Notes: a model not told the origin generated them from the sequence alone. Shown: positions 1-6,637, counted from the stretch's first letter. The stretch: DNA of 6,953 nucleotides from Novosphingobium sp. UBA1948 (GCA_002336765.1 DDES01000172.1:1-6953); one strand, 5' to 3'. Numbers and translations are program-made.

Positions 1-177
1 CCCGGTCTTGCCGCCGATCAGATCGCCCAGCAAGGCGCCGCCCAGCACGCCCGCCCCCGCGCCCAGCGCCGTGCGCGAGACAACCTGATGGCCGGTGTTG
101 GGGTCCGTCACGCAACCCGTGGTGGCCAAAAGGGCGGTGAGCGCCAGCGCGGTGCCGGCCCTGTGCATAGATTTCAT
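1..177 (-). CDS. Glycine-zipper outer-membrane lipoprotein (possibly YiaD/OmpA family), 5' part only
   Basis: The first 59 codons are present; the gene runs off the left edge. The product starts MKSMHRAGTALALTALLATT followed by GC. This is a short basic N-terminus, a hydrophobic stretch and a candidate lipidated Cys22. The lipobox is slightly off consensus, with Thr at -3 and Gly at -1. After the cysteine comes VTDPNTG, then an alternating small-residue segment (ALGAGAGVLGGALLGDLIGG, about residues 37-56) typical of glycine-zipper membrane helices. This arrangement is known in YiaD-like proteins with a C-terminal peptidoglycan-binding OmpA domain, but that domain would lie outside the window, so the full identity is inferred. 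The start is supported by a GAGGGA ribosome-binding site 8 nt upstream. The protein would be matured by signal peptidase II, which is encoded at 2167-2712. The gene diverges from the CorC-type gene at 312. Confidence 0.8.
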   Translation of the reverse strand, partial: MKSMHRAGTALALTALLATTGCVTDPNTGHQVVSRTALGAGAGVLGGALLGDLIGGKTG

Positions 178-311
178 AGCTTGTGTCCCTCTTCGCGGCA
201 GGACCAGCCCGCCACTCCTGCCAGACTAATCGGCCATGTCACCTTAATCCAGCCTTGATGGCGCACATACCCTTCGCAACCTCGGCGAAAGCTGCTAGAC
301 CTTTTGGCACT
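178..311. promoter_or_regulatory. Divergent intergenic region between lipoprotein and CorC-type genes
   Basis: This 134-nt gap must hold the 5' control regions of both divergent genes. On the minus strand, GAGGGA (around 185-191) is a good ribosome-binding site for the lipoprotein gene. On the plus strand the best promoter-like pair I can find is TTCGCA (273-278), 17 nt, then TAGACC (296-301) preceded by TG. It is weak and would leave only a very short leader before the GTG at 312. No strong sigma-70 consensus or inverted repeat is visible. Confidence 0.35.
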
Positions 312-1622
312 GTGACAGTTTTTCCCTGGATCGATGTCGTCGTCATTGTCGGCTTAGTGCTGCTCAATGGCGTTTTCGCAATGACCGAGCTGGCCATCGT
401 GTCGGCGCGGGCAGCGCGGCTGCGCATGATGGCCGAGCGTGGCAACCGCGGCGCACGGGCGGCGCTGGTGCTTACCGAGGACCCGTCCAAGCTGCTCTCC
501 ACCGCGCAGATCGGCATTACGCTGGTGGCGGTGGTAACGGGCGCCTTTTCCGAAGCCAGCCTGTCGCATCCCGTGGCCGAGCGCATCATGGCGCTGGGTG
601 TGCCCGCCGCCTATGGCGAGCGTCTGGCCAGTGTGCTGGTGCTGGGCACCACCACCTTCGTCAGCCTGATTATCGGCGAACTGGTGCCCAAGCAGATCGC
701 GCTGCGCCATGCCGACCGCATTGCCATCATCACCGCGCCATCCATGGCGCTGATGGCGCAGGCGACGGCGCCGCTGGTGTGGCTGCTAGGCAAGAGTTCG
801 GGGGCGCTGTTGACGCTGCTGGGTGTCAAACCGCGCACCGACAACCATGTCACAGCCGAGGAAATCCACCTTGTTTTTGCCGAGGCCCAGCGCTCCGGCG
901 TGATCGAGGAGGAGGAGCGCGCGATCATGACCGGCATCATGCGTCTGGCCGAACGCCCCGTGCGCGAAGTGATGACGCCGCGCACCGAGATCGACTGGAT
1001 CGAGCGCGAGGCCAGCGAATCGGAGATCCGCACCGCCATCAAGGAATCGCCACATTCGCTGCTGCTGGTGTGCGACACATCGCCCGACAATGCGCTGGGC
1101 GTGGTCAAGGTGCGCGAGGTGCTGGCGGTGTTACTGGCGGGCGGGCCGCTTGATCTTGCCGCGCTGATCCGCAAGGCCGAGGTCGTGCCCGACCAGATCG
1201 ACGCGATGGATGCGCTGCGCGTGTTGCAGCAATCGGGCATCTCGCTGGCACTGGTGCATGACGAATATGGCCATCTGGAAGGCATCGTCACCCCTGCCGA
1301 TCTGCTCTCGGCCATCGCGGGCAATTTCGCCTCCTATCAGGACGAGGGCGACAGCCCGCTGATCGTCACCCGCGAGGATGGCTCACTGTTGATTTCAGGG
1401 GCGCTGCCCGCCGATGCGCTGGTGGACTGGCTGGGTATCGATCTGCCCGAGACGCGCGACTATGCCACGGCCGCGGGCTATGCCCTGTCGATCCTGAAAC
1501 GCCTGCCCAAAGAAGGCGACCATTTTATCGATCAGGACTGGCGCTGGGAGGTGGTGGATATGGACCGGCGCAAGATCGACAAGCTGCTGGCCAGCCGACT
1601 GGAAACAAAAGAGGAGGCGTAA
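312..1622 (+). CDS. CorC/HlyC-family membrane protein (DUF21/CNNM domain, CBS pair, CorC_HlyC domain)
   Basis: A 436-residue inner-membrane protein of the family annotated as hemolysin family or CorC/CNNM-type divalent-cation transport proteins. The N-terminal DUF21 region (about residues 7-175) carries hydrophobic segments and the motifs NGVFAMTELAIVSAR (19-33) and GELVPKQIAL (122-131). CBS1 begins near 215 (EVMTPRTEIDWI). CBS2 includes DEYGHLEGIVTPADLL (317-332). The C-terminal CorC_HlyC domain spans about 345-430. Length and domain order are normal. I chose the GTG at 312, because the protein then begins (M)TVFPWIDV, as I recall for sphingomonad relatives. The frame stays open back to a GTG at 183 and has an ATG at 258, but the added residues look non-coding and would fill the divergent promoter region. 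No strong ribosome-binding site supports any of the three starts. A Mg/Co-efflux or magnesium-homeostasis role is inferred from the family. Relatives were named after hemolysins, but nothing here indicates toxicity. Confidence 0.88.
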   Translation: MTVFPWIDVVVIVGLVLLNGVFAMTELAIVSARAARLRMMAERGNRGARAALVLTEDPSKLLSTAQIGITLVAVVTGAFSEASLSHPVAERIMALGVPAAYGERLASVLVLGTTTFVSLIIGELVPKQIALRHADRIAIITAPSMALMAQATAPLVWLLGKSSGALLTLLGVKPRTDNHVTAEEIHLVFAEAQRSGVIEEEERAIMTGIMRLAERPVREVMTPRTEIDWIEREASESEIRTAIKESPHSLLLVCDTSPDNALGVVKVREVLAVLLAGGPLDLAALIRKAEVVPDQIDAMDALRVLQQSGISLALVHDEYGHLEGIVTPADLLSAIAGNFASYQDEGDSPLIVTREDGSLLISGALPADALVDWLGIDLPETRDYATAAGYALSILKRLPKEGDHFIDQDWRWEVVDMDRRKIDKLLASRLETKEEA

Positions 1623-1629
1623 AGCCTCC
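1601..1629 (-). terminator. Intrinsic terminator of the ribF-ileS-lspA-DUF3035 operon
   Basis: Read on the minus strand, GGAGGC (1629-1624), a TTTAC loop and GCCTCC (1618-1613) form a perfect 6-bp GC-rich stem. It is followed by TCTTTTGTTT, a good U-tract. It lies 27 nt past the DUF3035 stop codon. The 3' arm and the U-tract are inside the last codons of the convergent CorC-type gene. On the plus strand the same hairpin is followed by CCCTTCCGCG, so it is a poor terminator in that direction. Confidence 0.72.
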
Positions 1630-1655
1630 CCTTCCGCGTCATAAGTTCCGATGGT

Positions 1656-2162
1656 TCAGAACAAGTGGAAGCGCTTTTTCTTCTTGGGCGCGGCGTCCGA
1701 AGCAGGCTTGGCTTCGGCCTTGGGGGCAGCGGCGGGAGCCGCTCCGGCGCCCGTTTGCGCCTCGCGGCCATCGCCCTGCGGCGCGGCGATGATCGCCTTG
1801 GTCACTTCGCCCTTGTTGGCCGTCGCCGTCTGGGGATCGGCCACGGTCGAGCGGATCGAGGGAGCCGAAGCGCCCGCCTTGCTCACCGCCGCCTGCTCCA
1901 CACCGCTGCGCTTGGGCGCGGGGCCGAACATGGCTTCGGTCGTTTCTTCCTGCGTCGGGCGGGTGTAGGGGCGCGGCGCGCCCGGCTGCGGCGGGGTCAG
2001 CGCGAAATCGGGGGGCGTGAACAGCGGGGCCTGACGCTGCACCGCGAATTCATCGGGGCGCACGCGGTTGAACAAACCGCCCGCGCCACAGCCCGACAGC
2101 ATCGCGCAGGTGGCACCGGCCAGAACGAAAGCGCCAATCTTGCGCGCCGAAATCATACGCAT
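1656..2162 (-). CDS. DUF3035 / BamF-like outer-membrane lipoprotein
   Basis: A 168-residue lipoprotein. The signal peptide has basic residues (R2, R7, K8), a hydrophobic core and a textbook lipobox LSGC ending at Cys25. It is followed by FNRVRPDEFAVQRQAPLFTP (31-50) and PPDF (50-53), the hallmark of the alphaproteobacterial DUF3035 family. Members of that family have been described as BamF, an accessory lipoprotein of the outer-membrane beta-barrel assembly complex. The rest is Ala/Pro-rich and low in complexity, ending in KKKKRFHLF, so it is probably disordered periplasmic tail. The ATG at 2162 is chosen because it places the signal peptide correctly and has GGAG about 9-10 nt upstream. A second ATG two codons later is also possible, and the frame extends upstream only into lspA. 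The gene starts 4 nt after the lspA stop, so it is very likely co-transcribed and coupled. The BamF role is inferred from family and position. Confidence 0.8.
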   Translation of the reverse strand: MRMISARKIGAFVLAGATCAMLSGCGAGGLFNRVRPDEFAVQRQAPLFTPPDFALTPPQPGAPRPYTRPTQEETTEAMFGPAPKRSGVEQAAVSKAGASAPSIRSTVADPQTATANKGEVTKAIIAAPQGDGREAQTGAGAAPAAAPKAEAKPASDAAPKKKKRFHLF

Positions 2163-2166
2163 TGAA

Positions 2167-2712
2167 TCAAGTCTCCGGGGCGGCAGGTGATGCCGTGTCC
2201 AACGTGTGGGCGCGCTTGTCGCGCGAAAGGAACGAGCGGGCAAGGATAATCAGCACACCGAAGGTGATGGCCACGTCCGCAAGGTTGAAAATGAGGAAGG
2301 GGCGGAAAGCCCCGAAATGCAGATCGGCATAATCAACAACATAGCCATAGGTCAGCCGGTCGAGAATATTGCCCAAGGCGCCGCCCAGCACGAGGCCCAG
2401 CGCGAAAGTCTCGCCCTTGTGCCGCTCGCGCAGCATCCAGACCAGCACGGCCAGCGCGATGGCCGAGGTCATCGCCACCAGCGCCCAACGGCCCGCATCC
2501 GACCCCGCCGTGAACAGGCCCAGCGAGACGCCGAAATTCTGCGCCCATGTCAGGTTGAAGATCGGCAGGATCACGATCTGCTCGACACGGGGCAGTTGCA
2601 GCGGCGAGACGACCGCCCATTTCACCAACTGGTCGAGCGCGAACACCACCCCCGCCACGGCGAAACCGAGCAAGCGCGCAGAACGCGCGGAAGGGGTGGC
2701 GTGAGAGCTCAT
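2167..2712 (-). CDS. lspA: Lipoprotein signal peptidase (signal peptidase II)
   Basis: A 181-residue inner-membrane aspartyl protease that cuts diacylglyceryl-modified prolipoproteins just before the lipidated cysteine. Family landmarks are in order: ALDQLVKW (25-32, conserved Asp27), LTWAQNFGVSLGL (54-66), GNILDRL (114-120), VVDYADLH (125-132) and FNLADVAIT (142-150). The catalytic pair is expected to be Asp127 and Asp146; their 19-residue spacing matches the Pseudomonas enzyme. Four hydrophobic segments are visible (about 15-35, 72-95, 102-118 and 140-160), as expected. The start codon overlaps the ileS stop as ATGA (2712-2709), the usual coupling in this gene pair, and no strong ribosome-binding site is seen. 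The C-terminal 20 residues are a variable polar tail. Its likely substrates in this window are the DUF3035 lipoprotein directly downstream and the glycine-zipper lipoprotein at the left edge. Confidence 0.97.
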   Translation of the reverse strand: MSSHATPSARSARLLGFAVAGVVFALDQLVKWAVVSPLQLPRVEQIVILPIFNLTWAQNFGVSLGLFTAGSDAGRWALVAMTSAIALAVLVWMLRERHKGETFALGLVLGGALGNILDRLTYGYVVDYADLHFGAFRPFLIFNLADVAITFGVLIILARSFLSRDKRAHTLDTASPAAPET

Positions 2713-5597
2713 TCAGCCGCGTCCATGCCCGCCACAACCTGATCGCAGCGTGAACAAAGATCGCCGTCTTCGCTCACTTCGGGCAGATGGCGCCAGCAGC
2801 GACCGCATTTGTGGTGGGTGGTGGGCTTCACGCCAACAGAAATAGCCCCAGTCTCCGAGGGAGACATTTCGACGAGCACTTCTGCCACGATGGCAATCTC
2901 TGCCATATCAACACTAAGCAAGCGCGCCGAGTCATTCGGATGCGATGCCTCAAGGCGCACGACAGCCTCAAGACTGGACCCGATTGTCTTTTCGCGACGC
3001 AAGGGCTCAACGGCGCTTGTAATCATCAAGCGCGCTTGACGAACAAACCGCCATTCCCCGCGAAGAACTTCATTTGCCCACCCAGCATCCACCACCGGCC
3101 ATTCCAGCAAATGCACGCTGTCGGCATCCGGAAAACGACTCTTCCACACTTCCTCAGCCGTGAACACCAGCACCGGCGCGGCATAGCGGATCAGCGCGTG
3201 GAACAGGCTATCGAGCACGGTGCGATAGGCGCGGCGCTTCACGTCCGTGGGCGCGTCGCAATAGAGCGAGTCCTTGCGGATATCGAAGAAGAAGGCCGAA
3301 AGGTCTTCATTGCAGAAATCGACAAGGCTGCGGACATAGGTGTTGAAGTCGAAGGCATCGACCGCCGCCTTCAACTCGCCATCCAGCTTGGCCAGCAGCG
3401 CCAGCACATAGCGCTCCAGTTCCGGCATCTGCTCCACGGGCAGCTTTTCAGCGTCCGAGAAACCATCCAGCGCGCCCAGCAGATAGCGGAAGGTGTTGCG
3501 CAGCTTGCGATACTGGTCGGCAATGCCCTTCAGGATCTCGTCGCCAATGCGGTGATCCTCGGTGTAATCCACCGACAGCGCCCAGAGGCGCACGATATCC
3601 GCGCCATAGGTTTCCATCACCTTGAGCGGATCAACCGTGTTGCCAAGGCTCTTGGACATTTTCATGCCCTTGGCGTCCATCGTGAAGCCGTGGGTCAACA
3701 CCGCCTTGTAGGGCGCATGGCCGCGCGTGGCACAGCTTTCCAGCAGGCTGGACTGGAACCAGCCGCGATGCTGGTCGCTGCCTTCCAGATAAAGGTCGGC
3801 CTTGGGGCCGGTATAGCCTTCGGGGCGCAGCAGATCGGGCCAGCGCCCGCTTTCCAGCACAAAGGCATGGGTGCTGCCCGAATCGAACCACACGTCGAGA
3901 ATATCGGCCACGCGCTCGTAATCCTCGGCATTGTAATCGCTGCCCAGATATTCCTGCGCGCGGGCATCTTCCCACGCGTCCACACCCTCGGCGGCGATAG
4001 CGGCGATAATGCGCTGGTTCACCGCCGGATCGACGAGATATTCACCGCTCTTGCGATCCACAAACAGCGTGATCGGCACGCCCCACGCACGCTGGCGGGA
4101 GAGCACCCAATCGGGGCGACCTTCCACCATGCTGCCGATGCGGTTGCGCCCCTTGTCGGGCACGAAGCGCGTGTCGGAAATCGCCTTCTTGGCCCGCTCG
4201 CGCAGCGTGTCGGGCGAGAGGATCGTGGCGAGATCGAACATATCGTCCGCCTCGTGCAGCGGGGCCAGATCCTTGTCCATCGGCACGAACCATTGCGGGG
4301 TGCAACGATAGATCACCTTGGCCTTCGACCGCCAAGAGTGGGGATAGGAATGCTTGTAATCCGCGCTGGCCGCCAGCAACCCGCCATGCCCCGCTTCGTT
4401 GGCTTCGCGCAGGGCCGTGCAAATCGGGCCATCAGGCGCGTTGAACTTGGGGTTGATGACGCTGCCTTCGCCGCCCAGCCACGGCCAGTCGGCGCGGTAC
4501 TTGCCATCGCCTTCCACCGCGAACACGGGATTGATCTTGTTCGCCTTGCACAGGGCAAAGTCGTCCTCGCCATGATCGGGCGCCATATGGACAAAGCCGG
4601 TGCCCGAATCGGTGGTGACGAAATCGCCGGCCAGCATCGGGCGCAGGCGGGTGTAGAACTCGGCATCGGGAAAGGCATGGGCCATCGGATGGCGCAGCTT
4701 GGTGCCCGCCAGCGAGGCGCCCTTGACGAAGAAATGCATGTCATGCGTTTCATGGCCAAGGCGCTGGATGAAAGCTTCTACCAGCGGTTCGGCGATCAGA
4801 TATTTGCGGCCATCCGCCTCGATCAGGTGGTAATCAATATGCGGGCCATAGGCGACCGCCTGATTGACGGGGATTGTCCAGGGCGTCGTCGTCCAGATCA
4901 CCACATAGGCGCCGACCAGATCGGGATCCGCCGCCTCAACGATTTCAAACGCCACGTCGATCTGGGTCGAGGTAATGTCCTCATACTCGACCTCGGCCTC
5001 GGCCAGTGCGGTCTTTTCCACCGGCGACCACATCACCGGCTTGGCCCCGCGATACAGCTGGCCGCTGGAGGCAAATTTCAGAAGCTCGCCCACGATGGTG
5101 GCCTCGGCCTGAAAATCCATCGTCAGATAGGGATTGTCCCAATCGCCGTTCACGCCAAGGCGCTTCAACTGCTCGCGCTGGGCATCCACCCACTGGCGGG
5201 CATAGGCGCGGCATTCGGCGCGGAACTCCTTGGGGGGAACCTCGTCCTTGCTCTTCTTCTTCTTGCGATATTCTTCCTCGACCTTCCACTCGATGGGCAG
5301 GCCGTGGCAATCCCAGCCCGGCACGTAGGGCGCATCGAAGCCGGCCAGCGTCTTCGAGCGAACGATGATGTCCTTGAGAATCTTGTTGACCGCATGGCCG
5401 ATATGAATATCCCCATTGGCATACGGCGGGCCATCGTGCAGTACGAAGCGCGGGCGGCCGGCGCTGACCTCGCGGATGCGCTGGTAGAGCTTTTTCTCCT
5501 GCCACTGGCTCACCCACTGCGGTTCGCGTTTGGGCAGATCGCCGCGCATCGGGAACGGGGTATCGGGAAGGTTCAGCGTGTCTTTGTAATCAGCCAT
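2709..5597 (-). CDS. ileS: Isoleucyl-tRNA synthetase (apparently mosaic)
   Basis: A full-length 962-residue class I aminoacyl-tRNA synthetase that activates isoleucine with ATP and charges tRNA-Ile in the cytoplasm. HIGH is at 65-68 and KMSKS at 646-650. The CP1 editing domain, which clears mischarged Val, shows TTTPWTIPVNQAVAY (236-250) and GTGFVHMAPDHGEDDF (332-347). The C-terminal zinc site has Cys931, Cys934, Cys948 and Cys951, which marks the bacterial type and argues against the eukaryote-like, mupirocin-resistant type. The ATG at 5597 gives MADYKDTLNLPDTPFPMRGD, the normal family start, 9 nt after the ribF stop. Residues 1 to about 88 resemble betaproteobacterial IleRS (SKTLAGFDAPYVPGWDCHG), whereas residues from about 104 resemble sphingomonad IleRS (IEWKVEEEYRKKKK, then MWSPVEKTALAEAEVEYED). 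The frame is intact throughout. The 3' part (about residues 812-926) has lower GC and different codon choice. Function is certain; a single origin is not. Confidence 0.96.
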   Translation of the reverse strand: MADYKDTLNLPDTPFPMRGDLPKREPQWVSQWQEKKLYQRIREVSAGRPRFVLHDGPPYANGDIHIGHAVNKILKDIIVRSKTLAGFDAPYVPGWDCHGLPIEWKVEEEYRKKKKSKDEVPPKEFRAECRAYARQWVDAQREQLKRLGVNGDWDNPYLTMDFQAEATIVGELLKFASSGQLYRGAKPVMWSPVEKTALAEAEVEYEDITSTQIDVAFEIVEAADPDLVGAYVVIWTTTPWTIPVNQAVAYGPHIDYHLIEADGRKYLIAEPLVEAFIQRLGHETHDMHFFVKGASLAGTKLRHPMAHAFPDAEFYTRLRPMLAGDFVTTDSGTGFVHMAPDHGEDDFALCKANKINPVFAVEGDGKYRADWPWLGGEGSVINPKFNAPDGPICTALREANEAGHGGLLAASADYKHSYPHSWRSKAKVIYRCTPQWFVPMDKDLAPLHEADDMFDLATILSPDTLRERAKKAISDTRFVPDKGRNRIGSMVEGRPDWVLSRQRAWGVPITLFVDRKSGEYLVDPAVNQRIIAAIAAEGVDAWEDARAQEYLGSDYNAEDYERVADILDVWFDSGSTHAFVLESGRWPDLLRPEGYTGPKADLYLEGSDQHRGWFQSSLLESCATRGHAPYKAVLTHGFTMDAKGMKMSKSLGNTVDPLKVMETYGADIVRLWALSVDYTEDHRIGDEILKGIADQYRKLRNTFRYLLGALDGFSDAEKLPVEQMPELERYVLALLAKLDGELKAAVDAFDFNTYVRSLVDFCNEDLSAFFFDIRKDSLYCDAPTDVKRRAYRTVLDSLFHALIRYAAPVLVFTAEEVWKSRFPDADSVHLLEWPVVDAGWANEVLRGEWRFVRQARLMITSAVEPLRREKTIGSSLEAVVRLEASHPNDSARLLSVDMAEIAIVAEVLVEMSPSETGAISVGVKPTTHHKCGRCWRHLPEVSEDGDLCSRCDQVVAGMDAAE
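5300..5333. other. Probable mosaic/chimera junction inside ileS
   Basis: This interval encodes IleRS residues about 89-99 (APYVPGWDCHG), which are nearly invariant across bacteria. To its right, the ileS 5' end, ribF and the divergent gene resemble betaproteobacterial sequences. To its left, the rest of ileS and all other genes resemble sphingomonad sequences. There is no frameshift, insertion or repeat at the switch. This is what either homologous recombination or misassembly through a shared conserved stretch would leave. The position is judged from amino-acid signatures only, so it could be off by some tens of bases. Confidence 0.6.
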
Positions 5598-5606
5598 CGT
5601 GTCTGC

Positions 5607-6527
5607 TCACAGCGTGAAGAAGGCCCGCGCCGCCGCGGCATCGGCCGCGATCTGCGCCTTGAGGGCATCGAAATTGGGGAAACGTTGCTCGTCGCGCAGC
5701 TTGTGCACGAAGCGCACGGAAATATGCTTGCCGTAGATGTCGCGGTCGAAATCGAACAGATGCACTTCCAGCAGCGGCCGCGTACCGCCGAGCGTCGGAC
5801 GAACGCCAAGGTTTGCGACGCCGGGAAGTTGCAGGTCGCCGAGGCCGTCGACCTGCACCGCAAACACCCCGGTCATCGGCAACGGGTTGTGCTTGATGCG
5901 GATATTGGCAGTCGCGAAACCGAGCTGACGACCGATCTTCTGGCCGTGCGCCACCTGGCCGTCGATGATGTAAGGGCGGCCAAGCAAACGGGCGGCGTGC
6001 GCCATGTCGCCCGCCGCCAGGGCTGCACGGACACCGGAACTCGACACCCGTTCGCCGTCGACCGTAACGCTGCCCATCGCCTCGACGGCAAACCCGTGCT
6101 GACTACCGGCCGCCTGCAACATCGCAAAGTCGCCCAGGCGCCCTTTGCCGAAGCGGAAATCATCGCCGATGATTACGTGCCGCACCCGCAGGCCGCCGAC
6201 CAGCACGCTATCGACGAATTGTTCCGCGGATAGTGCGGCAAAAGGAGCATTGAAACGGCAGATCATTGCCTGCGCCACACCCGCCTCGCCTAGTAGCTCC
6301 AGCTTCTCGCGAAAGGTGGTCAAACGTGCCGGCGCCGAAGCCGGGCTGAAGAATTCGCGTGGATGCGGCTCGAAGCTCAGGATCGTCGGCGGCAAGGAAT
6401 ACTGGCGCGCGACCTCTCCCAGGCGATTTAGCAGGGCGCCGTGGCCAAGATGTACGCCGTCGAAATTGCCGATGGCCAATGCCGTCGGCCCCGCAACCGG
6501 GCGCGAATACCCGCGAAAAACCCGCAT
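5607..6527 (-). CDS. ribF: Bifunctional riboflavin kinase / FAD synthetase (FMN adenylyltransferase)
   Basis: A 306-residue enzyme that phosphorylates riboflavin to FMN and then adenylates FMN to FAD. The N-terminal adenylyltransferase module shows IGNFDGVHLGH (19-29), FEPHPREFF (52-60), IIGDDFRFG (119-127) and VSSSGVR (161-167). The C-terminal riboflavin kinase module shows GRPYIIDGQVAHG (183-195), GRQLGFATANI (199-209), GVANLGVRPT (236-245) and EVHLFDFDRDIYG (254-266); Glu254 is the expected catalytic base. The usual PTAN motif reads ATAN (205-208). I chose the ATG at 6527, which gives MRVFRGYSRP, the common family start, with CAGG 6 nt upstream. A TTG at 6551 would extend the frame but overlaps the -10 box. 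The wording of the sequence, such as EPHPREFF, RLTTFREKLELL and LFDFDRDIYGKH, is betaproteobacterial as I recall the family. Sphingomonad RibF is clearly different. It is the first gene of the leftward operon. Confidence 0.95.
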   Translation of the reverse strand: MRVFRGYSRPVAGPTALAIGNFDGVHLGHGALLNRLGEVARQYSLPPTILSFEPHPREFFSPASAPARLTTFREKLELLGEAGVAQAMICRFNAPFAALSAEQFVDSVLVGGLRVRHVIIGDDFRFGKGRLGDFAMLQAAGSQHGFAVEAMGSVTVDGERVSSSGVRAALAAGDMAHAARLLGRPYIIDGQVAHGQKIGRQLGFATANIRIKHNPLPMTGVFAVQVDGLGDLQLPGVANLGVRPTLGGTRPLLEVHLFDFDRDIYGKHISVRFVHKLRDEQRFPNFDALKAQIAADAAAARAFFTL

Positions 6528-6550
6528 CTGATGCCTGAAAAAAATGTGCA

Positions 6551-6579
6551 ATTATAACGACTTGTAATGTGCTGCGCTT
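6551..6579 (-). promoter_or_regulatory. Sigma-70-type promoter of ribF
   Basis: On the minus strand, a perfect TATAAT -10 box occupies 6556-6551, about 24 nt before the ribF ATG. Transcription would start near 6544 with a leader of roughly 17 nt. The hexamer at the proper 17-nt distance is AAGCGC (6579-6574), a poor -35, so the promoter may rely on an activator or be weak. The perfect -10 and the correct distance to the start codon are the support. Confidence 0.55.
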
Positions 6580-6595
6580 GCCCAGGAAGGCGGTT

Positions 6596-6631
6596 GCGCC
6601 GGATGCTTGCCGTCAGCCGGCAATCCGGCGC
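6596..6631. repeat. Long imperfect inverted repeat (hairpin) in the ribF divergent intergenic region
   Basis: The outer arms GCGCCGGAT (6596-6604) and ATCCGGCGC (6623-6631) are perfect 9-nt reverse complements. Inside them, TGCCG (6608-6612) pairs with CGGCA (6618-6622) around a TCAGC loop, with GCT bulged on one side. The result is 14 base pairs, mostly G-C. It is upstream of both divergent genes and is not followed by a T-run, so it is not a typical terminator. It could be an operator, a mobile palindromic repeat unit or a chance structure. Confidence 0.6.
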
Positions 6632-6637
6632 CAAATT

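Noticed and set aside
183..311. N-terminal extension of the CorC-type protein to the GTG at 183
   Set aside because: The extra 43 residues have no transmembrane or family character, and they occupy the divergent promoter region and the neighbour's ribosome-binding site.
611..1324. Open frame of 237 codons on the minus strand inside the CorC-type gene
   Set aside because: Ser/Arg-rich with no recognisable motif. The plus strand has the full DUF21-CBS-CorC_HlyC protein.
1613..1633. Plus-strand terminator for the CorC-type gene
   Set aside because: The hairpin pairs, but the sequence after it is C-rich without a T-run. It works as a terminator only in the minus direction.
1665..2165. Open frame of 166 codons on the plus strand opposite the DUF3035 gene
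   Set aside because: Arg/Gly-rich shadow. The minus-strand product has a signal peptide, lipobox and family motif.
2709..2835. Zinc-ribbon-like CxxC pairs at the ileS end, considered as a separate small protein
   Set aside because: They are in frame with IleRS and are its normal C-terminal zinc site.
5247..5264. CTT-type trinucleotide run in ileS, considered as slippage or an insertion
   Set aside because: It encodes the RKKKKSK stretch (residues 111-117), a normal and in-frame feature of alphaproteobacterial IleRS.
2787..6233. Open frame of 1148 codons on the plus strand, antisense to ileS and ribF
   Set aside because: It is a shadow of GC-rich coding on the other strand: His/Arg/Gln-rich without domains, while the minus strand encodes unmistakable IleRS and RibF. 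It also crosses the ribF-ileS boundary and the suspected junction.
6528..6551. TTG start for RibF at 6551
   Set aside because: It overlaps the TATAAT -10 box, so it would not be in the transcript. The ATG at 6527 gives the standard MRVFRGY start.
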